Positions 58,735-64,000 of a DNA stretch of 64,000 nucleotides are shown here, in pieces (position 1 is the stretch's first letter; each line of letters starts with the position of its first letter). Origin of the DNA: Lachnospiraceae bacterium (lineage in GTDB: Bacteria; Bacillota_A; Clostridia; Lachnospirales; Lachnospiraceae). Where the stretch lies: NCBI GenBank assembly GCA_017522685.1, contig JAFWYN010000014.1, forward strand, positions 54,560-118,559, in the 5' to 3' direction. Below the pieces are notes generated by a model. That model saw only the letters and a program-made list of their open reading frames with translations, was not told the origin of the DNA and made no database searches. The position numbers and the translations under genes were made by a program.

Positions 58735-59317
58735 AGCATACATACCTCCTTCTTTCAGGATATACCCGTGCCAAAAGGAATGTGATATATTCTGACAGGT
58801 ATATCTCATGTAATATAACGGCTATGAATAAAATAGATTGTTAGAGCCCTCCGACAGTACACTCATAAAAAATAAATAATTTTGAATTATAAGGTTTGTA
58901 ATAAAATTTTTGGGGAAATATAACAAAAACCGATCAGGCATATTGATTGCCTGTAAGACATCCTACAATTGTTTTCGTTCGCAAATACAATTGTAAATCA
59001 TATGATAGATTACTAGGATGAAAGGAACGAAATGTTCCGGATCATTCGGAATTTAAGAAAAAACATACTGTCCGGCCTCCTCTCGGTACGGATTGCCGAA
59101 GGCGACTCTAGAGGTATTATATACCAGCCGTTTACGAAACGCAAGGCAATTCATTAAATTTTCTTAAATTCCAAACCGCTTCTATTGACTATAAACCCAA
59201 TAAAGGATAAGATACAGATAACAATTCAGCGCCATAAATCCCAACGATTTTGCAAATATGATCTCTGAATTGTTATAAAAACAGTATCACCCGATACAGA
59301 AAGGATAGGGAAGTCAT
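58735..59317. other. Non-coding region upstream of mecA
   Basis: The left part (58735-58930) is AT-rich, with no clear signals beyond the small gene's ribosome site. The right part holds the chain of hairpins described separately (58935-59172). Positions 59173-59317 form the mecA leader, with no clear promoter hexamers. Confidence 0.5.
58935..59172 (+). ncRNA. Candidate structured RNA upstream of mecA
   Basis: A 14-bp closing helix (59048-59061 with 59159-59172) encloses several smaller stems: 59071-59077 with 59085-59092, 59093-59097 with 59145-59149, 59113-59117 with 59121-59125, and 59129-59133 with 59137-59141. Before it lie further hairpins at 58935-58953, 58964-58995 (9-bp stem) and 59024-59038. 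The region lacks any good reading frame. It matches no RNA family I can name. A short mobile element with 14-base inverted ends is the alternative. The strand is assumed from mecA. Confidence 0.5.
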
Positions 59318-60049
59318 ATGAAAATCGAAAAATTGAATGAAAATCAAATTCGTTGCACCCTGACAAAAGAGGATTTGGCCAGCCGTCAGTTAAAGATTAG
59401 CGAACTGGCTTATGGCACGGAAAAAGCAAAAAATCTTTTCCGCGATATGATGCAACAGGCCAATTATGAATTTGGATTTGAAGCTGAAGATATTCCTCTT
59501 ATGATTGAAGCAGTCCCTCTTAACGGAGAGTGCATTGTACTGATTATCACCAAGGTGGAAGACCCCGAAGAGCTGGACACACGGTTTTCTCGCTTTGCCC
59601 CATCCGTTCATGAGGAAGCAGATTTTGAAAAGGAAGAAACTTACTCCGATACTGCCGATGAGGTAACAGACCTGTTTCAAAAGATTCAGTCCGCTGACAC
59701 AGAGACCATGGAACTCTCCAAAGATACGTCGTCTGCTCCGGTCAATCAGCCACTGCTTCGTCTGTTTCGTTTCTCCTCCATGCGTCCTATCATATCATTG
59801 TGCCAAGGGCTGACACTCTCTTTTGAAAGTAAAAGCATGCTTTATAAAGACCGCAAAAATCAGCAATATCTGCTACTACTCACTGCCATGCCGAAGGATG
59901 TCCTTGCTTTCAGCAAGCTTTGCAACCGGATATCCGAATACGGCTCGCTCCTGCGGATTCTCCCCACCACGGAAGCTTATCTGGCAGAACACTGCGAGGT
60001 CATTATTGCAGAGGATGCATTAAAAGCACTGGCTGCTATCAGCGGCTAA
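59318..60049 (+). CDS. mecA: Adaptor protein MecA
   Basis: This 243-residue MecA has the N-terminal substrate-binding domain (MKIEKLNENQIRCTLTKEDL, LFRDMMQQANYEFGF), an acidic linker, and a C-terminal ClpC-binding domain with YLLLLTAMPKD. MecA-type adaptors bring substrates to ClpCP protease. It is followed by a strong terminator. Confidence 0.93.
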   Translation: MKIEKLNENQIRCTLTKEDLASRQLKISELAYGTEKAKNLFRDMMQQANYEFGFEAEDIPLMIEAVPLNGECIVLIITKVEDPEELDTRFSRFAPSVHEEADFEKEETYSDTADEVTDLFQKIQSADTETMELSKDTSSAPVNQPLLRLFRFSSMRPIISLCQGLTLSFESKSMLYKDRKNQQYLLLLTAMPKDVLAFSKLCNRISEYGSLLRILPTTEAYLAEHCEVIIAEDALKALAAISG

Positions 60050-60067
60050 AACTCCACATCGAACGCA

Positions 60068-60105
60068 AACCGGGAATAAGGCAGCTGCCTTACTCCCGGT
60101 TTTTT
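60068..60105 (+). terminator. Terminator of mecA
   Basis: A 16-bp stem with one bulge (AACCGGGA side and TCCCGGTT side, nested ATAAGGCAG/CTGCCTTA) is followed by TTTTTT. Confidence 0.9.
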
Positions 60106-60241
60106 AATGCCTGCTTTAAGTACGGAAAACCATAGTAACTTGTGCAGATATTACTACTTTTTGTGCAAATATTTCTAATCACCAACCACCCATTTACTAT
60201 ACAATAATCTCAAAACACCATATCTCTCGGGAGGATTCACT

Positions 60242-60859
60242 ATGAAAAAAAGAAAACTCATTTGTTGTACAATGCTTGTCTTACTGTGCTTATCACTAGC
60301 CGCCTGCTCCGAGAAAGCCGAGAATACTGCCCCTGCAGGCAGCCCTGAGCCGGAAACCATTAGGGAAGAAAAACCGGACACTTCTTCCACCGGAATCTTT
60401 GATGAATTAGTCGTGGGTACCTTTCAGGTATCTTCCGAAGATTTACAAGACGGCATATGGAACAGTATCATTACCAACACAGAAAACGGTTCCAATGTTT
60501 CTCCGCAGCTTTCCTGGGAGGAAGTCCCGGGTGCCGCTTGCTATGTGATTTACATGACAGACATTACAGCCGGCAATTGGATTCACTGGAAATCCAACAA
60601 CATCACTTCCACCACCCTGGAACAGGGCTGGGCACCGGAAAAGGAATACATCGGTCCTTATCCTCCCGGCGGAACCCATACCTACGACATCTATGTGGTG
60701 GCAATCAAGGAACCGGTAGAATCAGCAGTTGGTGCCTTCAACAGTGATAACCCCAGATTCAAACCCTGTGTACTAAAACTGGATACTACTAAGGACGGCC
60801 AAACAGGCAACATCCTTGCTTACGGTCATATCAGCGGAACCTATACCAACGGAGACTAA
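60242..60859 (+). CDS. PEBP-family (YbhB-like) lipoprotein
   Basis: The 205-residue protein has a lipoprotein signal (lipobox LAAC, lipidated Cys22), a short disordered linker, and a PEBP/YbhB fold: NGSNVSPQLSWEEVPGA, NWIHWKSNNI, YIGPYPPGGTHTYDIYVVAI and a late GHISGTY. YbhB-like proteins bind small or phosphorylated ligands; their role in bacteria is unsettled. It lies alone between two terminators. Confidence 0.88.
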   Translation: MKKRKLICCTMLVLLCLSLAACSEKAENTAPAGSPEPETIREEKPDTSSTGIFDELVVGTFQVSSEDLQDGIWNSIITNTENGSNVSPQLSWEEVPGAACYVIYMTDITAGNWIHWKSNNITSTTLEQGWAPEKEYIGPYPPGGTHTYDIYVVAIKEPVESAVGAFNSDNPRFKPCVLKLDTTKDGQTGNILAYGHISGTYTNGD

Positions 60860-60870
60860 ACAAATGATGA

Positions 60871-60907
60871 AAGCAGTGTGAACACGCTCAGTTCACACTG
60901 CTTTTGT
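60871..60907. terminator. Bidirectional terminator between PEBP lipoprotein and AraC gene
   Basis: A 13-bp perfect stem (AAGCAGTGTGAAC and its complement, 60871-60903) with a 7-base loop is followed by TTTT. The AraC gene converges on it 10 bases away. Confidence 0.85.
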
Positions 60908-60916
60908 ATTTTCTTA

Positions 60917-61882
60917 TTATCTGATTAAATAAAGTTCCCGATATTTTGACGGTGTCACTCCGGTATGCTTTTTGAATACCTTAATAAAATAATTAGCATC
61001 CTCATAACCCACTCTTGCCGCAATCTCTCCGATCAAAAGCTCTGTTTCGGCAAGCAAAATCCGGGCCAGATTCATTCGCAGCTTCAACAAATAGTTCAAA
61101 CAGGTCATTGAAGTTTCTCTTACAAACAGATTATTGATGCGGTTACGGTTTGTGGAAAACTTTTTTTCCAAATCTTCCAATGTAATCCTATCCGCCAAAT
61201 GTTCGTTTAGATACTGCATCATCTGCCTTACCGTATTGTCACTCACTGTATCGTTTACTTGTGTATAAAGAATCCTGGAGTCACCGTTCACTTTCGCTCT
61301 TTCCGCCTCATCCTCTCTGATACGGGGATTGGATATATCACAAACATAGCAGATAAAATAGAGCAGTTCCATTAAATAGGACCGGCTTCGACAGGGCCAG
61401 AATCCGTCTTCCTGCAAGACCAACTCATCTCTCAGAAGTCCTATGGTTTTCTTAATCTTTGCATAGGCAGACAAGCCCAACGGCAGTACTCTGTTTGGCA
61501 TATTATTCCACCTTTTAAAAGATTTGATTAAAACATAGTCCTGATAAATGGTTTTCCCCTCGGCCTGTTCAAATTCTCCCGAATGAATCCTCTCTAAGGA
61601 GAACTCATCCCGAATTTCCGTAGGACTGAAATAAACCGTAGTTGCGGACAACCCTTCTCCCGGGGAAAATGATACCTCATCATCCGCCAACAGTATCATG
61701 GCCGGGGCCGCTACCATCTGCTTTACACTGTCACAATCCATAGTCAAACTTCCCTCATCCACCACAAGCAGTTTATATGTATTCGCATCATTTATGTTTT
61801 TTGACACCCCGCCATCCTGCACTACAGTAATATTAACAATGCGATTCCATAAGGGGTCATGACTTCTGGTAAACAGTTCCAT
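60917..61882 (-). CDS. AraC-family transcriptional regulator
   Basis: The protein has 321 residues from the ATG at 61882, which has AGGAGG 8 bases upstream; the frame is open 23 codons further to an ATG at 61951 with a poor site. The N-terminal ~200 residues are a cupin-like ligand domain. The C-terminal part has two helix-turn-helix motifs (ITLEDLEKKFSTNRNRINNLF and IGEIAARVGYEDANYFIKVFKKHTG). It may control the neighbouring PEBP, DUF1858 or pflB genes; its ligand is unknown. Confidence 0.88.
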   Translation of the reverse strand: MELFTRSHDPLWNRIVNITVVQDGGVSKNINDANTYKLLVVDEGSLTMDCDSVKQMVAAPAMILLADDEVSFSPGEGLSATTVYFSPTEIRDEFSLERIHSGEFEQAEGKTIYQDYVLIKSFKRWNNMPNRVLPLGLSAYAKIKKTIGLLRDELVLQEDGFWPCRSRSYLMELLYFICYVCDISNPRIREDEAERAKVNGDSRILYTQVNDTVSDNTVRQMMQYLNEHLADRITLEDLEKKFSTNRNRINNLFVRETSMTCLNYLLKLRMNLARILLAETELLIGEIAARVGYEDANYFIKVFKKHTGVTPSKYRELYLIR

Positions 61883-61974
61883 CCTCTCTGCCTCCTGCTT
61901 CAAAAGAAAAAAATACCGAACATCTGCTTTCAGCTTTCCGCTCAAATACATCTGTCCGGCATTCTTCTTTTCTC

Positions 61975-62163
61975 TTATAATGCTGCAATCTTCTCCATTA
62001 ATGCATCTGCATCAATGCCATGTACAAATGCTGCTTCAGCAAGAGATTCACCCTGTGCGGAAGGGCAACCTAAACAGTGCATACCTGCCTCTAAAAGAAT
62101 AGGTGCCACTGCAGGATTTGCACGTAAAATTTCACCGATGGTCATGTCCTTGGTAATTGTCAT
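61975..62163 (-). CDS. DUF1858 protein
   Basis: This 62-residue protein opens [17 protein letters not shown] and has the CxxC pair HCLGCP typical of DUF1858, a domain found alone and in hybrid-cluster or redox proteins. A redox or metal-binding function is likely. AAAGGAGG precedes the ATG. It is convergent with no neighbour and lies 92 bases upstream of the AraC gene on the same strand. Confidence 0.88.
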   Translation of the reverse strand: MTITKDMTIGEILRANPAVAPILLEAGMHCLGCPSAQGESLAEAAFVHGIDADALMEKIAAL

Positions 62164-62220
62164 ATCAAATAACCTCCTTTATTGAAATCGCCTTATGGCG
62201 ACACTTTTTTCTTCAAAGTT

Positions 62221-62248
62221 AGTATACCATAATTTTGATTTTTGACAA
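62221..62248 (-). promoter_or_regulatory. Promoter of DUF1858 gene
   Basis: On the minus strand TTGTCA (62243-62248) and TATACT (62221-62226) are 16 bases apart, with TGG before the -10 box (extended -10). Confidence 0.65.
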
Positions 62249-62328
62249 GTCCCACCTTTATTTTCCTAAAGAGGTTTGGGATACTGTCATTTTCCTGCTT
62301 TGTATAGAAAAAAGTACACGTATCCGCC

Positions 62329-62357
62329 TTGACTCTGTTATTTCTTTTTCATATAAT
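62329..62357 (+). promoter_or_regulatory. Sigma-A promoter of pflB
   Basis: TTGACT (62329-62334) and a perfect TATAAT (62352-62357) are 17 bases apart, 68 bases before the pflB ATG. This near-consensus promoter fits a highly expressed fermentation gene. Confidence 0.8.
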
Positions 62358-62425
62358 AAATTACAGAGAATTAGAAGCTAAAAAACTCAAATTCACTAAT
62401 TCAATTTTAATAGGAGGCTATTCAA

Positions 62426-64000
62426 ATGAAACCAGAATGGACAGATTTTGTAGGCGGCAAGTGGCAGACAGAAATCAACGTACGTGATTTCATCCAGAAG
62501 AACTATCATCCTTATGATGGTGACGAAGCATTCTTGGCTGGTCCTACACAGAACACAAAAGACTTATGGGCAATGGTACTTGACTTACAGAAGCAGGAAA
62601 GAGAAGCAGGCGGCGTTCTTGATATGGACACCAAAGTAGTTTCTACTATCGTTTCTCATGCTGCAGGCTACTTAGACAAGTCTAAGGAAACTATCGTAGG
62701 TTTCCAGACTGACAAGCCTTTCAAGCGTTCTTTACAGCCTTACGGCGGTATCAGAATGGCTGAGAAAGCTTGCTCTGACAACGGTTATGAAGTAGATCCT
62801 GAAATCAGCGAGTTCTTCTCTACTCATAGAAAGACTCACAATGCAGGATGTTTCGATGCTTACAATGCCGAGATGAGAGCTTGTCGTTCTTCTCACATCG
62901 TAACCGGTCTTCCTGATGCTTACGGACGTGGACGTATCATCGGTGACTACAGAAGAATCGCTCTTTACGGTATTGACCGTCTTATTCAGGATAAGAACGA
63001 GCAGAAGGATTCTACCGGTCGTGTTATGACTGATGACGTTATCCGTCTTCGTGAAGAAATCTCTGAGCAGATTATTGCTCTGAAGCAGATGAAGGAAATG
63101 GCTCTTACCTATGGTTATGATATTTCTAAGCCTGCAAAGGATGTTAAGGAAGCTATCCAGTTCACTTACTTCGGATATTTATGTGCCGTTAAGGAGCAGA
63201 ACGGTGCAGCTATGTCTCTCGGACGTACCTCTACCTTCATCGACTGCTACGCAGAAAGAGATTTAGCTAACGGTACTTACACCGAAGAGCAGATCCAGGA
63301 ATTTGTAGACCACTTCATCATGAAGTTACGTATGATTAAGTTTGCTCGTACCCCTGAATACAACCAGATCTTCGCTGGTGACCCTGTATGGGTAACCGAG
63401 TCTTTGGCTGGTGTTGGTGTAGACGGACGTCACATGGTTACCAAGATGAGCTTCCGTTACTTAAATACACTTTACAACCTGGGTGCTTCACCTGAACCTA
63501 ACCTGACCGTACTTTGGTCTCCCAGACTTCCTGAGAACTTCAAGAAGTTCTGTGCTAAGACCTCTATCAACACCTCTTCTATTCAGTACGAAAACGATGA
63601 GTTGATGAGATTTGACCACGGTGATGACTACGGTATTGCTTGCTGTGTATCTTCAATGGTTATCGGTAAGGAAATGCAGTTCTTCGGCGCACGTGCTAAC
63701 TTAGCTAAGTGTTTATTATACGCTTTGAACGGTGGTGTCGACGAAGTAACCAAGAAGCAGGTTGGTCCTAAGTATCGCCCTGTTGAAGGTGATGTGCTTG
63801 ATTACGATGATGTTATGAGCAAGTTCATCGACATGATCGAATGGCAGGCAGATGTTTATGTTAACACCTTAAACATCATCCACTATATGCATGACAAGTA
63901 CTGCTATGAAAGAGCAGAGATGGCTCTTCATGACAGAGACGTTAAGAGATATTTCGCAACTGGTGTTGCAGGTCTTTCTATCTGTGCTGACTCCTTATCA
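62426..64000 (+). CDS. pflB: Pyruvate formate-lyase, 3' end outside window
   Basis: The frame is open from the ATG at 62426 (AGGAGG 8 bases upstream) to the right edge, giving 525 of an expected ~750 residues. It shows the family start [21 protein letters not shown] and the active-site cysteine pair in [10 protein letters not shown] near residue 410. The glycyl-radical loop lies beyond the window. PflB splits pyruvate to acetyl-CoA and formate in anaerobic fermentation. The activating enzyme gene, usually next, is not visible. Confidence 0.97.
   Translation, partial: MKPEWTDFVGGKWQTEINVRDFIQKNYHPYDGDEAFLAGPTQNTKDLWAMVLDLQKQEREAGGVLDMDTKVVSTIVSHAAGYLDKSKETIVGFQTDKPFKRSLQPYGGIRMAEKACSDNGYEVDPEISEFFSTHRKTHNAGCFDAYNAEMRACRSSHIVTGLPDAYGRGRIIGDYRRIALYGIDRLIQDKNEQKDSTGRVMTDDVIRLREEISEQIIALKQMKEMALTYGYDISKPAKDVKEAIQFTYFGYLCAVKEQNGAAMSLGRTSTFIDCYAERDLANGTYTEEQIQEFVDHFIMKLRMIKFARTPEYNQIFAGDPVWVTESLAGVGVDGRHMVTKMSFRYLNTLYNLGASPEPNLTVLWSPRLPENFKKFCAKTSINTSSIQYENDELMRFDHGDDYGIACCVSSMVIGKEMQFFGARANLAKCLLYALNGGVDEVTKKQVGPKYRPVEGDVLDYDDVMSKFIDMIEWQADVYVNTLNIIHYMHDKYCYERAEMALHDRDVKRYFATGVAGLSICADSLS

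Noticed and set aside
59048..59172. 6S RNA, tmRNA or RNase P RNA
   Set aside because: The length and the absence of the conserved sequence blocks of those RNAs do not fit.
62250..62280. Operator or terminator between DUF1858 and pflB
   Set aside because: Only short CCCA/TGGG ends pair and the inner pairing needs bulges, so it is not distinguishable from chance.

Overview
The window looks like chromosome from a low-to-moderate GC, spore-forming anaerobe of the Clostridia, most likely a Lachnospiraceae species. Supporting signs are spoVT, spoVG, cwlD and spore-hydrolase-like genes, a GlgC/GlgD glycogen pair, a clostridial DnaD/DnaI primosome pair, pyruvate formate-lyase, strong GGAGG ribosome sites and several c-di-GMP signalling proteins. 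No rRNA, tRNA, CRISPR array, prophage or transposase was recognised. About 60 genes are called. Only the first (sensor diguanylate cyclase, 5' end missing) and the last (pflB, 3' end missing) are cut by the window.

Layout. 1-3 kb: diguanylate cyclase, pncB, a very long hairpin, spoVT. 3-7 kb: an ECF-type sigma factor with a membrane partner, divergent from a YfbK-like VWA lipoprotein. 7-14 kb: HD-GYP protein, esterase, nagA, GGDEF/EAL/PAS protein. 14-18 kb: pth-mfd. 18-25.5 kb: an accessory-looking stretch with a TIR-transmembrane-leucine-rich-repeat protein, three small unknown or DUF1963-like proteins, peptidase E, two acetyltransferases, a zinc-ribbon methyltransferase, a striking array of spaced inverted repeats and a lipoprotein. 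25.5-28.2 kb: glgC-glgD-spoVG. 28.5-34 kb (plus strand): murC, a DnaA-box-like cluster, dnaD-like, dnaI-like, a long PRPP synthetase and bioY. 34-41.5 kb: chemotaxis receptor, queT with a structured leader, a large membrane-anchored protein with a degenerate C39-like end, a METTL25-like methyltransferase, proC-like and a small unknown. 41.5-48.7 kb: a complete F-type ATP synthase operon whose c subunit carries sodium-binding residues. 48.8-58.7 kb: zinc-ribbon membrane protein, DUF402 protein, PcsB/SleB-type hydrolase, dCMP deaminase, a sugar-binding-fold diguanylate cyclase, rpiB, tsaC, cwlD and a GH18 protein. 58.7-64 kb: a structured-RNA-like intergenic region, mecA, a PEBP lipoprotein, an AraC regulator, a DUF1858 protein and pflB.

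How it fits together: most of the window is core metabolism, cell envelope, sporulation and replication. The unusual parts are mainly non-coding. They are four 35-bp inverted-repeat units with a constant 21-bp gap (24186-24434), abutting 9-bp DnaA-box-like repeats before the primosome genes (29916-30088), a folded region before mecA (58935-59172), a 33-bp-arm hairpin between pncB and spoVT (2369-2481), and a pseudoknot-capable queT leader (35855-35917). The most unusual proteins are the TIR-LRR membrane protein and the pseudo-C39 protein. All functions are read from motifs by eye; no database search was run.
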